Shown one piece after another: positions 23,280-34,620 of a stretch of 64,000 nucleotides of DNA (its first letter is position 1; the number at the start of each line of letters is the position of its first letter). Source of the stretch: Seriola aureovittata (Eukaryota; Chordata; Actinopteri; Carangiformes; Carangidae); assembly GCF_021018895.1 (NCBI RefSeq), contig NC_079375.1, positions 2,442,560 through 2,506,559 of the forward strand, in the 5' to 3' direction. Made by a program: the position numbers and the translations under genes. A model generated the notes under the pieces. That model was given only the letters and a program-made list of their open reading frames with translations, was not told the DNA's origin and did no database searches.

Positions 23280-24873
23280 AGAGTGTGTGTGTAAATACAT
23301 TTTCTCTCAGTCTTCTGCGATGTGTTTATCGCACATGTTCATATCGGGATGACGTTAAAAATAAGATTTATCGGTCAGCATTAATTGTAATCTCTGCTGT
23401 CTTTAAACTTCTGCAGCATTCGCGTTGGACATGTCTCCTCTGATGAGCCGTGACATTTAGCCTGCGAAACAGCTAGGGCTTATGGGAAATGGTGTTCGTT
23501 AAAGGCTGCAAAAAACGTACATTGATTTAATAGTTTTTCAGAACCATCTTTATCTACACATATTGATGAGAACAAGACTTTTAATTTTTTAACGAAGTTG
23601 TGGTTTCACCTCGACTCTATATCCAGAGGTCTGTGAAGGAGCATGACATCCTTTCACTTATCAGAAAATAAGTTGTGTTTTTCATGCATGACAAGTAGAA
23701 CAAAAAAAAAAAACAGCTGCTCCAGGTCTGAATCACTGACATGCATGAGAAGCAGCTGCTTTTTGACGTTAGCTTTACCTCTCCTCGCGTCGTTGTTCGT
23801 CCTGCAGCAGAAACTGTTGGAGTGCGGCGCCTGCAGCCGCTCTGACAGCCTGAAGTTACATGTTCATTTAGGAGTCACTCCCACTGAGCTGGCTGCGAGC
23901 CGAGGTGAGGGAGGAAGTTACTGTCTGCTGCCAGGTCCATGTGACTGTTCAGTTTTATAGAAATCTGCTGCTATTTCATCTAAAAGAGAACAGACTTCTG
24001 TCAGTTTCAAACACTTCATCATCATGAAATTCCCTTTGCATATATTTAATGAGAAATAGAATATGGTTGGATGTATTTGTTATGCTGAATGGATGAAGGT
24101 GATGAGTCAGATGTGTGTGTGTGTGTGTGGAAACGTTCCTCCGCTCTGCTGGGAATCATCTTCAAAGCCTCCGTCCCGTCCTGATGAGTGGACACTATAT
24201 GATCAGCTGTCAAAAGGCACTTATCTCTGCAGAAAAAAAAACGCCTTTCATGATGGCGGACATAACGAAGCCCTCGGGTCTTATCCAGGGTGTCAACGCA
24301 GCAGGACGACCCTGGAGAGTGTGTTAGGGTTGACTTACACACTGTTTCCTGATTTTACTGCACAACGCCTGTAAATTGCTGTGTGTCGCTGAAACTGCAG
24401 ATCACTCATGCTGCTAAATAATGTAACAGAAGGTAGAGCTTTCTCTTTTAAAGGGAGCTGTGTGTGTTCAATCTCCTCCACGGAAATACTATCATACATT
24501 TTGTGGAGACATATAGTACGAGATAAAGAAATAACCTTTATTTCTAACAACATGAGCCAAATTTAAAGTGTGTAGTTCTGATCAAAGCAAACACAGATTT
24601 CTGTCCAAATGAAGACTGGTACAACATAAGGAGAAGAAATGAAGAAAACTACTTTTTTCCAGCACAACTATATAAATACTCATATTTCTTTTCTGTACTG
24701 TCAATACTGAACGCTATGATATCTCCGTTTCCAGCTGAAGGACAGCTTGAAAAATCCTGACCCCTTAACAATACGGAGGCCATATCAGTTTCACATTTTC
24801 TCCATCAGCTCTGAATCAGATCCTGGAAAGAAGACAGAGGAAAACGTTTGATTGATTCTTGAGGAAAATCAAC

Positions 24874-24879
24874 TTTATT
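24874..24879 (-). terminator. Candidate polyadenylation signal of the TRIM gene
   Basis: The only AATAAA hexamer (read on the minus strand) within about 550 bases after the TRIM stop codon. It would give a 3' untranslated region of roughly 570 bases. No downstream GU-rich element was verified. Confidence 0.35.
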
Positions 24880-25426
24880 CATGACGTGAAGCTTCAGTTT
24901 GTTCACACACTGAGTCAGTAAAGTCTGTTCAATGACTCTCGTTCAGTGATTTCATGAACAGATTCACTTCATCCACACATTCAGTTTGTTTCACCTGAAT
25001 CTCAGAGAGGGAAAAGAAAATAATGAATCATCTCCTCACTGATTATTATCATGATAGTTACAGTTTGATAAAACCTCACATCTTATTTGTAAGTGGATTT
25101 AAACAACAACAACATTTGATCTGACAAACACATAAATGTAAATGTAATTATAGATTTCTGTCTTTACACAGTGAGAACAACACATCTGTGATAAAGGAAG
25201 GTCTGGTGATTTCTCTGTTAAGGCCCAAACAACAACAGACAAACACATCAACACAAATGTTCCTGAGCAGTGAAATCCTCCATGGCTCCAGCTCCACCTA
25301 AAGAAACTCCAACATCAACACAACAAGAAACCAGAAGAGGTCAAAGTGCTGACGATGACTCAGCAACAAACACAAAGACACAAAATACATTTAGGAACTC
25401 AAACACACATTTGAACTCACTTCTGT

Positions 25427-27100
25427 CTATTTCAGTTTACACAACTCTGCTGTGTCTCCATAATAGTAAAACCGAAGTCCAGCATAGAGAGGCTGAGTGA
25501 ATGTGGTCTGGACTCTGTGGAGGAGAGTCATGGTTTCAGAGACGCTGTAGAAGGACAGAACACCTGCTCTGTGATCCAGGTACACTCCTACTCTGGAGGA
25601 CCGAGGACCTGAGACTGGAGTGCTGATGTTGTTGAAACTAAATGAAAAACTGTTTTGGTTACAATCTAACGCCCATGATTTGTGATTGTATCCAAATCTA
25701 CATTCCTTTGAGCTCCCTGCTCTGCTGATATTCTTGTATGCGACTGCTACATAAACTCTTTCTCCTCTCCACTCCACCTCCCAGTAACAACGTCCAGTCA
25801 GACTCTCTCTACTCAGGACCTGCCAATATGAAGTGAATCTGTCTGGGTGACTAGAATAAGACTGTTGTTGACTCATTACTGTTGCTTTTCTGTTTCCCTC
25901 AGATAATAACAGAAGTGTATTTGCTGTGTTTGGATCCAGTGTGATTTCCTGTGAATATTTTAAGAAGTCAGCTCTGGTCCTGGGCTTTGGTTGTGACAGT
26001 AAAACATCCACTTCAGTCAGTGTCAGTGAGATGTTTGTCCATGTGTCTCTCAGAATGTCCTGTAGTTTCTCTCTGAGCTGTGACACAGCTGCTGTCACGT
26101 CCTCAAAGTATCTCAGAGGACGGATATTGATGCTGGATGAGTCTGTAGATTCACTGAGTCGTGACAGTGAGGGGTAGTTGTGTAGAAACTGGTTGTGATC
26201 CTCTGTGTGTGAGAGCTGCTTCAGCTCAGCGTCTTTCCTCTTCAGCTCAGTGATCTCCTGCTGCAGCTTCTCCTGAAGCTCTTTGACTCGACTCACTTCA
26301 GTTTTCTGCTGGGATCTGATCTGCTGCTTCACATCAGAGCTTCTTTTCTCCATGAGACGGATCAGCTCAGTGAAGATCTTCTCACTGTCCTCCACTGCTT
26401 TATCAGCAGAGCCATTGATGGCCTCCACCTCCTGTTGAAGCACCTTCACATCTTTCTCTCTGTCCTGGATTCTCTGCTGGATTTGTTGTCGACTCAGCTG
26501 GAGCTCTCTCTGCCTCTCAGTCCTTTCTGCTGCAGCTGAGACTGTGTCGTGGCCTTTATGTTCATCCACAGAGCAGAGATAACAGATACACTGCTGATCA
26601 GTGCGGCAGAACATCTTCATCACCTCATCATGACGAGAGCAGATGTTCTCCTGGAGCTTCTTGGAGGGCTCCACCAGCTTGTGTTTCTTAAATGTAGGGG
26701 ATTCAATATGAGGTTGGAGATGTTTCTCACAGTAAGAGGCCAGACAAACCAGACAGGATTTCACAGCTTTCAGTTTTCTCCCAGTGCAGACATCACAGGC
26801 CACATCTTCAGGTCCAGCATAGCAGTGATCAGCAGGAGCAGCTTGGAGTCCAGTCTTCTTCAGCTCCTCCACTAAAACCGCTAACATGGTGTTTTTCACC
26901 AGGACAGGCCTCGGTGTGAAGGTCTGCCTACACTGAGGGCAGCTGTGGATTCTCTTCTGATCCTCTTCATCCCAGAAGCTTTTAATACAGCTGATGCAGT
27001 AGCTGTGTCCACAGGGAATAGTCACCGGATCCTTCAGTAGATCCAGACAGACGGAACAAGAGAAGGTCTCCCGGTCCAGCTGAACTCCTTTCTGCGCCAT
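25427..27100 (-). CDS. TRIM-family E3 ubiquitin ligase (RING, two B-boxes, coiled coil, PRY-SPRY), intronless
   Basis: An uninterrupted 557-codon gene on the strand opposite kcnq3. Residues 15-57 form a C3HC4 RING (C15, C18, C30, H32, C35, C38, C54, C57), expected to bind E2-ubiquitin. Residues 102-140 form a B-box1-like zinc module, and 154-184 a B-box2 (C154, H157, C165, C173, C176, H181, H184). Residues about 190-370 are a glutamine/glutamate-rich coiled coil for dimerisation. Residues about 380-557 are PRY-SPRY with the signatures LDPNTA (387-392), YWEVEW (439-444) and VGVYLDHRAG (505-514). This is the full TRIM layout and length seen in the large fish TRIM16/TRIM25-like sets, many of which are single-exon and linked to antiviral or inflammatory signalling; the particular substrate is unknown. 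The frame stays open 41 codons further upstream, but the start at 27100 (MAQKGVQLDRETF) was chosen because it places the RING about 14 residues in, as usual. No frameshift or lost zinc ligand was seen, so it appears functional. It is nested in the presumed kcnq3 intron 1. Confidence 0.9.
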   Translation of the reverse strand: MAQKGVQLDRETFSCSVCLDLLKDPVTIPCGHSYCISCIKSFWDEEDQKRIHSCPQCRQTFTPRPVLVKNTMLAVLVEELKKTGLQAAPADHCYAGPEDVACDVCTGRKLKAVKSCLVCLASYCEKHLQPHIESPTFKKHKLVEPSKKLQENICSRHDEVMKMFCRTDQQCICYLCSVDEHKGHDTVSAAAERTERQRELQLSRQQIQQRIQDREKDVKVLQQEVEAINGSADKAVEDSEKIFTELIRLMEKRSSDVKQQIRSQQKTEVSRVKELQEKLQQEITELKRKDAELKQLSHTEDHNQFLHNYPSLSRLSESTDSSSINIRPLRYFEDVTAAVSQLREKLQDILRDTWTNISLTLTEVDVLLSQPKPRTRADFLKYSQEITLDPNTANTLLLLSEGNRKATVMSQQQSYSSHPDRFTSYWQVLSRESLTGRCYWEVEWRGERVYVAVAYKNISRAGSSKECRFGYNHKSWALDCNQNSFSFSFNNISTPVSGPRSSRVGVYLDHRAGVLSFYSVSETMTLLHRVQTTFTQPLYAGLRFYYYGDTAELCKLK

Positions 27101-27129
27101 GTCACCTCTCAGTGTCAACGACTGTCTGA

Positions 27130-27140
27130 GTTTCACTTCC
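27130..27140 (-). promoter_or_regulatory. Candidate ETS-IRF composite (EICE-like) site upstream of the TRIM ATG
   Basis: Read on the minus strand the site is GGAAGTGAAAC, matching the GGAANNGAAA consensus for PU.1/IRF composite elements and close to an interferon-response half site. It lies 30-40 bases upstream of the TRIM start codon, so it would act as a downstream promoter element or lie in the leader. A match of this length can occur by chance; the position beside an immune-type gene is what makes it plausible. Confidence 0.35.
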
Positions 27141-27704
27141 TCAGAACTGAAACCAGTTTGAGCTCTGATCTGAACAACATGTGTCTCTGCAGTGAACAGG
27201 CCTCTACCACATGTTGGTTCCACCCATCTTCAAACTGTAGATCTGAAGGGGAGGGAACAAGGAAATACATGGACAGAGTGGAGCTGGCTGTGTTTGAGAG
27301 CAGGAAGAAGAGGGAGGGTTATCAGGCTTTGACAACATAAAGTTCAGAGTATGAGAAATATCCAGACTGGAAATATCCAGACTTACTCACCATAAACAGA
27401 TAACAACAGCACAAAGTCCATATCAGTGTTTAGATAACTGATCCCTTTGGTTGCAGGTGTCGACCTCTTTGCTGTTTGCTGATGTTTTCAGGAGACAAAC
27501 AGTCCTAATACAAACCAATATATTTATCAAACTAGAGACAGGATGAGCTTCACTTGTATTTGGATATGAATATGGATTTAGCTGAGAAGTGATGCAGTTC
27601 TCTCAATACAGTGGAACAACTTTCATGAACAGAAAAGTGAAACTGTCAATTCTACTGATATATTCACCAGCAATACTGAACATGCTGTAATAAAAAAAAA
27701 AAAA

Positions 27705-27900
27705 TAATAATATTAATGAACTTTATTTGTATAGCACCTTTCATTCAAGAAATGCAGCACAGTGCTTTACCACCGGTTAAATCACAACAGATGGAAAAAC
27801 CTGAAAAGAAAACATGTTAAAACCATTAAAGATGGAATAAATTAATAAAACAGTAACAAGAAAAAAATTAAATAAATAAATAAATAAATAAAATAAGTTA
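27705..27900 (+). repeat. Interspersed repeat tail with TTTATTTGTATAGCACC
   Basis: ACTTTATTTGTATAGCACC then TTTCATTCAAGAAATGCAGC and CAGTGCTTTAC is a repeat tail frequent in fish genomes; it ends in an (AAAT)n stretch at about 27870-27895. It lies 0.6 kb upstream of the TRIM gene. Confidence 0.45.
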
Positions 27901-28096
27901 AAAATGGACTACAGAGAAAGCATAAAATCAGAGCAGAGGTGTCAGAGGTGTGTGTAGTGCTGAGTGATCACATGATGTAGATGACTGAGCAGCCAAGGAA
28001 TCGTTCTCCTAATGACAAACGTAAATGTTTTCTCAGTGCAGCAACATGTCCGTCACTGTGATGTGCAGTAGAAGTACAGAAGACCAAACGCACCTC

Positions 28097-28099
<3 letters not shown>

Positions 28100-28129
<30 letters not shown>
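28100..28129 (+). repeat. (TG)15 microsatellite
   Basis: Uninterrupted TG tract upstream of the TRIM gene. Confidence 0.9.
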
Positions 28130-28132
<3 letters not shown>

Positions 28133-29229
28133 ATCTCGTGCTCAGTGTCTGCGTCACGGTCGACAATCACTCATTTCATCTGTGATTCAGCATCCGACCC
28201 TCTCTGATCCACATTAATTGGCGTTTCCGTGACGATACCGCGGGGGCAGCACTGTGTTGTCTTCATCGCGTGCACAATTACCCCAAACACCAGAGCAAAT
28301 TGAATTGTCCTGCTGTTATCAGTGTTTGCACATGTCCTCCTCTGATGCTCTCTCCGTTCTCTCCTCCATCCCTTTGTGCTTTATTATTTTTTCCCTCTTT
28401 TTCCTCCCGCTGACCCAGACAACTGTAATGCTCATGGCGCCCAGAGGCTCCAACCTCCAACATCCCCCGGGGCTGTTTGCCTCAGGCCTCAGCCTGCTTA
28501 AGAACGATGCCGTCAGGTTTCATTTACGTCAGGTTGTGCAGCAGAGCGCTCTAATCCTCAGGTATGGGTCAGTGAAGAGTGTCAGACTCATCCTCACTGT
28601 ACATTTTCTCATTTCATTCTTCTAATTCACAATTTCACAAGTTCCAGTGGGAATTATCAACAACATTATAGCCATGACAGATGTGCTGACAGTTCATCAT
28701 CTCCTGCACATCTCTGACATGTCGTGTCTGGATGTCATCTTTTGGCTTGTTTCCTGGTTTTTGCTGTGAAGTTTCTCATGAACCCAGCAAAGATTTGTCT
28801 AATCTGGTTGGAAACTTGAGCATTGTTTACTATTTTCCTGCGATTCAAGAACAGTAAAAGAAAAAATGTCAAAAAAGATGAATTAACAGCGGGTGGTGTG
28901 ACACAGTTAATCTGACTGTATCCTAAATGTTAGACTCTGCAGTTTCCTCAGTCAGGACGGTTTGCAGTTTTTTCCCATCAGAGTAAGAAACTGCACAGAA
29001 ACAATCAGCACAGATTCACTTATATTCATGTATAGTAATATCTGTTTTCGAAAATTTAAACCTGCAATGTAATAAATGAAAGCAAGTAACACAAGGAAAG
29101 CATTGTCAATATACTGTATACAGAGACATGTAGACATACTAACAAACACAAGAAAATAACAAGGAGCAAATACACAATCATGAACATGTCAACCGACTAA
29201 AAGGTTAGTGAATAAAAATGTCTCTTTAC

Positions 29230-29625
29230 CTTGAATTTAAAAAATTGAGATGGAGGAAACACATCGGATTTCTAATGGCAACTGGTTCCATCATTTTTGA
29301 GCAGCGACTGTAGAAGCTCTTTCACCTTTTAGTTGTAGTCATGATTTGTGTGATATTCAGGAGGGATGAGCTCTCAGATCTGAGAGATGTAGGAGCTGAG
29401 TGTCAGTGATTAAGATCTGTGATGTGAGGTGTGGCCTGGACATTAAGAGCTTTAAAGGAAATCAGCAAGGTCTTTCTAAAGTGAACAGGGAGCCAGTGGA
29501 GAGAGGCTGAGTCTCGGGTGATGTGCTCACGCTTTTTAGTGTCAACATCCTTGCGGCTGCATTCTGGACCAAGTGCAAGTGAGTTGATGAAGACTGGGGA
29601 AGGCCTGAATACAAACACTTACACA
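29230..29625 (-). mobile_element. LINE relic, 3' end of a reverse-transcriptase ORF
   Basis: On the minus strand two overlapping frames give LVQNAAARML followed by KKREHITRDSASLHWLPV and LLISFKALN, the usual C-terminal motif order of fish L2/CR1-like LINEs, with a frameshift between QNAAARML and KREHIT. It is a short 5'-truncated copy directly beside a SINE on the same strand. Confidence 0.75.
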
Positions 29626-29639
29626 ACGGATGGAACAGA

Positions 29640-29763
29640 GGCAATGTTGGGTTCCATATCTTTCCCAAGGACACTTCAACATATGGACTGGAGAAACTGG
29701 GGATCGAACCACCAACCTTTTAATTAGTGGATGCCCTGCTCTACCTCTTGAACCACAGCTGCC
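29640..29763 (-). mobile_element. tRNA-derived SINE
   Basis: On the minus strand the head begins GGCAGCTGTGG. It carries a pol III A-box-like stretch TGGTTCAAGAGGTAGAGCA (29737-29755) and a B-box GGTTCGATCC (29701-29710), spaced as in a tRNA, followed by a non-tRNA body with GTCCTTGGGAAAG. This is a widespread fish SINE type. It lies next to the LINE relic at 29230-29625 but the two need not be related. Confidence 0.75.
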
Positions 29764-31954
29764 ATAGCTCCAAGACTGTAGTACATTATTTAGGTGGTGA
29801 AAATGTAATAGCTACATAGCCTACTCCACTCCCCAGACTCCTCCTTCTTCAGACTCTAATCCTTCTTTCTTTATTTATCTGGAGCATCAGAAACTTTTTT
29901 TGAATGTTTCCTAGGTTTTTTCGCGCCATGGGCTCCTCCATCGCTGTAGCTGCTCAGTCTCCATCGCTACAGTAGCTCTGGCAAAACGATCACTGCTGGT
30001 AAAATGCATCATTACCAGTGCTCTAGTGCAGGAAAGTCACCACAGACACCATATTTAAAACTCCTATATATATACTGCAGAATGCAGAGATTTACCTGCT
30101 GTTGACTGCGTGGACTTGCTTGAATGTAGCCTTAATTTATATGTTAAAGTCCTGAACTCAGCTTTAAAAATGACCTATATGTCCTGAACATGTGTTCTCA
30201 GAGTGCAAAGACAACGTGTTGCCATGTGAAGGGGTGAAGTTACACAAGCGAGAGCAGTCACCACAAGAAAACAAGTTTGTTTTGAGGCAATGCCAACACT
30301 GACCACGTACGCTGTCATATTTCATGTTTGTTATGTTTCAGAGTGAGTTGGCGGAGCGGCACAGCTGCAGTTTAGCAGGTGGCTAACGATAATTCCTCGG
30401 CTCGTTTGTCACACAGAGAGCTTTTACGGCTCAAATGAAGGATGCTGGGAAACAGAGTAATAAGTGACTTCCCAGAGTCTCATCAAAGATGAATCATTAC
30501 TCATAGTTTTATTGTTATGATCCTCACTGGATTTGGCTTCTGCTGAGAGGGTTAAGGCGTTTGGTAATTAACACGTGGCCGGTGATGGATGACGTTGGAT
30601 GTGGGCTGTGACCCTTTGTTTTGGTCTGATTCCAGTGCAAATGAATGATTGCATCTAGGAACATAGGAACAGATGGCTATGTTAAAGGTCACATTAGGGC
30701 AATCGTTTTTTAGTATGATTTGTATGGAAGCATATAGTTTATATACACACATTTAGAGGAACAATCCACCTAAAGGCTGATGGATTTTCAACAGGTCTTA
30801 TCGGGGGGGGGGGGGTATACTGGGTATAAACCTGGTTCATGACTGGACCTTGTATGGATGCTGACTGGTTGCCTGGGACTACACCTCTTGTTACAGGGAG
30901 TCTACTGAGCCGCTCTGGTTTCCTGGCTGCTTGGGAACTATAGGGGAAGCTGAAAAGCACTTCCAATACACTGAGCCTCACCTTCGTCACAGCAAATAGA
31001 CTACTTCGATTACATGTATCATTATTCCTAAAGGAGACAGAGGAATAACTAAACATAAGACACACCAAGCAGAGAGGCCAGGGGAGAGGGAGGGAGAGAG
31101 TGAAGTCATTGCTAACCGCCAAAGAAACTAGCAGCTCTGAATAGCATGTAAACAACAGAAACACCAGCAACATGAAATGAGACAATAGACTTACTGCAGC
31201 ACAGCAATAAAATCCCTGTTAAGAAATAAAGAGTTTCTGCCCACTGAAACGCTAGAGGGCTTTTAATTTGAAATGATTACAGGAAGCATTTGTAATAACA
31301 CGATAAATAGGATCAAATGAAAATGAGGCTTCGTACTAACGGTTATGACCAACTCTACATGTCAAACAGAGGGAGTTAGACATAAAGACTTGTCTCTAAT
31401 AAAGTCTGTTACGTTCTGGAGTTGAAGTAAATAAAGAGTAAACTATTGTGGATCCAGAGGGAGGCTGTGCGTGAGAGACTAAATAAGAAAGATAGTCTGT
31501 CTCTCCAAACTTTCTCTCTGAGTGGATCACAGTAATGTACAAGATTTAATAAAATGTAAACAGGTGAGTTACATAAACAGTTGTCATGAAGGAGGATATT
31601 AGCTATAGAGACCAAAGCTAAAAAACATGTTATGTTATGTTGTCAGAAAATAAGGGGTGGGCAGAAAGACAATATCATGAGGTCAGCAGTCAGAGATGTT
31701 TCTGTAGTGTCTATACTGAGCCCTGTGATATCTCTGGATATCTATAGTAGTATTGGATTTTTACACAGCAATATGAAGAGTCACTTTGATTTGTCATCGT
31801 ATGTATTTAATTGAATTCCTCACTTGATTCTTACACAATGTAATGTAGGCTGTTCTGTACATGTGCAATATAAAAAGCAATAGTTTATTGACAGCATCAA
31901 CAACATTTGTAGTAGTAGTGGTAAAGTAGTCATTAAATTAGTAAAAGTGTTCAC

Positions 31955-32122
31955 TTTTGTCACTTTTGGGGACATTACATTGACTTACATTCACTTCCTG
32001 GAGATTTACACTAACCCCAACCCTAACCATTGACCCAGAAATCAGCGTTTTTCACAGTTCGACAAGCTGTCCCCAATCAACTGGCGGGGTCGTGTGTCCC
32101 CAAAAGTGTGCTAAGTCAGACC

Positions 32123-32167
<45 letters not shown>

Positions 32168-32177
32168 ACACACACAC

Positions 32178-32213
<36 letters not shown>
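31955..32213 (+). repeat. Interspersed repeat ending in a (CA)n microsatellite
   Basis: Begins TTTGTCACTTTTGGGGACAT and passes through CTAACCCCAACCCTAACC and a TGTCCCCAAAAGTGTG stretch. It ends in a long compound (CA)n/(CATA) tract (32125-32213). This is a common fish element in which the CA tract forms the tail. The CCCTAA-like bases are part of the element and not telomeric. Confidence 0.6.
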
Positions 32214-32700
32214 TTAAGTCGTGCACACAGACAGTGATCAATAGGTGCAGGTGGAGGAGTCGGACCCTGAGGAGGATGATCTTACCGGGAGGAGAAAGGA
32301 GATCTGGCTTATGTAAAGGGAACCCCCCCCTCTCCAATCCCACAATCCCTTTCTCCGCCGCTCAGCCATTGTGTGTGGTCTACATGCTCTAAGTCAAAGC
32401 CAGTGAGGAGTTGTTCGGGGTTGTGCAGGAGGGGGAGTCGGGGTGGAGGAAATCATTACTGTCTGTAATTTCAGTCCTGTCTGAATCCACCGTGTCAGTG
32501 ATTTTCACAGACTGCCTCAGTCCTCTTCCACTTCCTGTAAGATGACGGTAAAAATAACCCGCTCCCACACGACCTGACATTTCTCACAATTTGATGAATG
32601 TGGCAGCATTTTCTGTTGTAACTCATTTATACCGACTGCACTCAAAAGCAGTGTTGAGTTCAAAGTGAGATTACAACCAAAAATGGATTATTGTCAATGT

Positions 32701-33190
32701 GTTTCTATTCCTCCACACTGGCAACAGTCAGAGCTGGAGCCATATTGTTTACAGGTTGTCCGTCCATCCCATTCTGGTTGACATGATATTTCAGAAATGC
32801 CTCAGTGGAACTTGGAATTCATTAGGACTTAAGTGGAACTGATTAGATTTTGGTGACTAAAGGGCAAAGATCAAAGTCATGATGATCTCACAAAGCATGA
32901 TTTTGGCCTTGTGAATGCAATATCTCTGTAATGCCTTGAGGGAATTTCTTCAAATTTGGTAAAAACTTTAACTTGGACTCAAGGAAGAACTGATTAGACT
33001 TTGGTGGCTGAAGGTCAAAGTTCAAAATGACCTCACGAAACACTTTTTATCCATTATTCATTATGCAAGTCTTCACACAGGAATTATGACACAATTTCAC
33101 ACGAATGGTTCACATTTTATATGACTGGATGTAACCTGAAACTAGTTTAAGTGGAGGAGGCAGACAACCATGATGAAGTGATTCTAGCTT
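32701..33190 (+). repeat. Hormone-response-motif repeat (family A), copy with decayed sites
   Basis: Shares GGCAACAGTCAGAGC, GGCCTTGTGAATGCAATAT, AATTTCTTCAAATTTGGTAA and the TGTAACCTGAAACTAG end. It has two internal units about 145 bases apart. The palindromes have decayed (AAGTCATGATGATCT near 32874), and only GGTCAAAGTTCA-like repeats remain near 33013. Confidence 0.7.
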
Positions 33191-33857
33191 CCTTGTTTTG
33201 TTTTGCAGTCTATAGAAAAATGACATAGCAAGTTCACACAGCCCAGAATGATTTATATTGTTTGTGTGTAAGTGCAGTAACACACTTATGCATGTTCTTG
33301 TCTGACCACCAGACACCAAGATGTATTCCCCACTAACCCTGATGCAGATAAACTGTGAGAGTAATTCATTCGCTGTAACTCGTTATGAACATGTTGTTAG
33401 ATTAGGTAAACTGCACACCTGCTCCACTGGACACAAAGATAAATTGTACAAGCTAGAGACAATTACCAATTCTCTCCTCCACCCCCACCCCCCCTCAACT
33501 TCCCATGATACAGAGGGATGAGTCAGAGCCTCTGTGGATCTGAACCAGCGAGTCATGGAGAGCAGCAGATCTGCCGCTCTGTGTGTGGTTGGTTGACAGA
33601 TTTAGCCCGCGGAGCCGAGGCTATGTGTAGCACATTAGCACTCTGACAAATCATCGCTGTGTTAACTCTGTACGCAGCATCAGTACAGTGAACCCTGAAG
33701 CTGAGTTTCACACTCATGACATGATCCACCAGGTCAGAGTTCAGTGCAGACAGAGGGCACCGTTCTTCAACCATGTGAGGATGGAGAAGGTGAAAGTTTG
33801 TGCAAATGAGGCAAGTCTCTGTTTCTTCAGCACAGTCCTCTAGTGTAGCTACATCAT

Positions 33858-34105
33858 AGACTGTAAATAAAGATGGATGTAGTCTCTGTGGCATCACCCA
33901 CAGGTTTCTGAAGAGCAGTTTTGAAGCTCAGAGTGAGCCGCTCTACTGTCACCATCTTGGCAGCATCTGACTCTGCCTCTTACTCCCTGGTTTGGGGCGT
34001 TTGTGGAGCCAAGACTTCGCCGCATGACGGTTTGTGGCAAGCATGCGCTCACCCACCTATCACTCAGAGAGGCCACGCCTAGTTTATATATAACTTTAAG
34101 CCTTA
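33858..34105 (+). repeat. Interspersed repeat, AGACTGTAAATAAAGATGGATG family
   Basis: Starts AGACTGTAAATAAAGATGGA, continues with TTTCTGAAGAGCAGTTTTGAAG, ACCATCTTGGCAGCATCTGA and ends GAGAGGCCACGCCTAGTTTA then ATAACTTTAAG. The order matches a frequent fish non-autonomous DNA element. It is a single copy here and noncoding. Confidence 0.55.
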
Positions 34106-34109
34106 AAAT

Positions 34110-34620
34110 TTTTTTAAATGGGTTATTAATTTTTGGTCAGTGAAGTTGTTGTAAAGTTGGACATAACATCAAGTATATCAAGTGATGTTGCCATATATGT
34201 TAACTAATGGGATATATTATTATCACATACCGTATATACATCCTTCATATATGAAGATATGTTTATAATATATATGAAATACCGATAGTAGAATGTGTAT
34301 ATATACACATATTAAAAATATTTATGTGATGAATTTTTATATGGTATAACATCAACTGTATTTGTTTGATTTATATATGCGTGTTTATTAAAACAACATA
34401 CATATAGGGTTTTTGTTAGGGATAGGTGCTATATGGCTAGACATATTGTCAATATACTGTATGAAATTATTTCATTTTCTATTAGGTTTCATATGTATTT
34501 TTATTTTATATATGCATATGTTTCTTATATGGAAATTCAACACATGTACATATATTACATTTGCATATGGGGTGTGAAATTGCTTCGGTTTACGTCTGTT
34601 TATGCAAACTGTTAGTGTTG
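34110..34620. other. AT-rich stretch dense in TATATG/CATATA palindromes
   Basis: Contains CTTCATATATGAAG, GTGTATATATACAC and several TTATATGG and CATATG words. No ORF of note. It directly follows the repeat ending at 34105. It could be the AT-rich interior of a decayed element or simple-sequence drift. Confidence 0.5.

Noticed and set aside
25926..26875. Plus-strand frames inside the TRIM gene (83 and 108 codons)
   Set aside because: They are antisense shadows of the TRIM coding frame.
30739..31185. 148-codon minus-strand frame with a hydrophobic start
   Set aside because: It crosses a G13 tract and lacks domain features; the apparent signal peptide is common chance composition in T-rich DNA.
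32010..32030. CCCTAACC-type telomere-like repeat
   Set aside because: Only two units and part of a known kind of interspersed repeat.
34110..34620. Possible replication origin or matrix attachment from palindromic AT-rich words
   Set aside because: AT-richness alone is not enough, and such words are expected in this composition.
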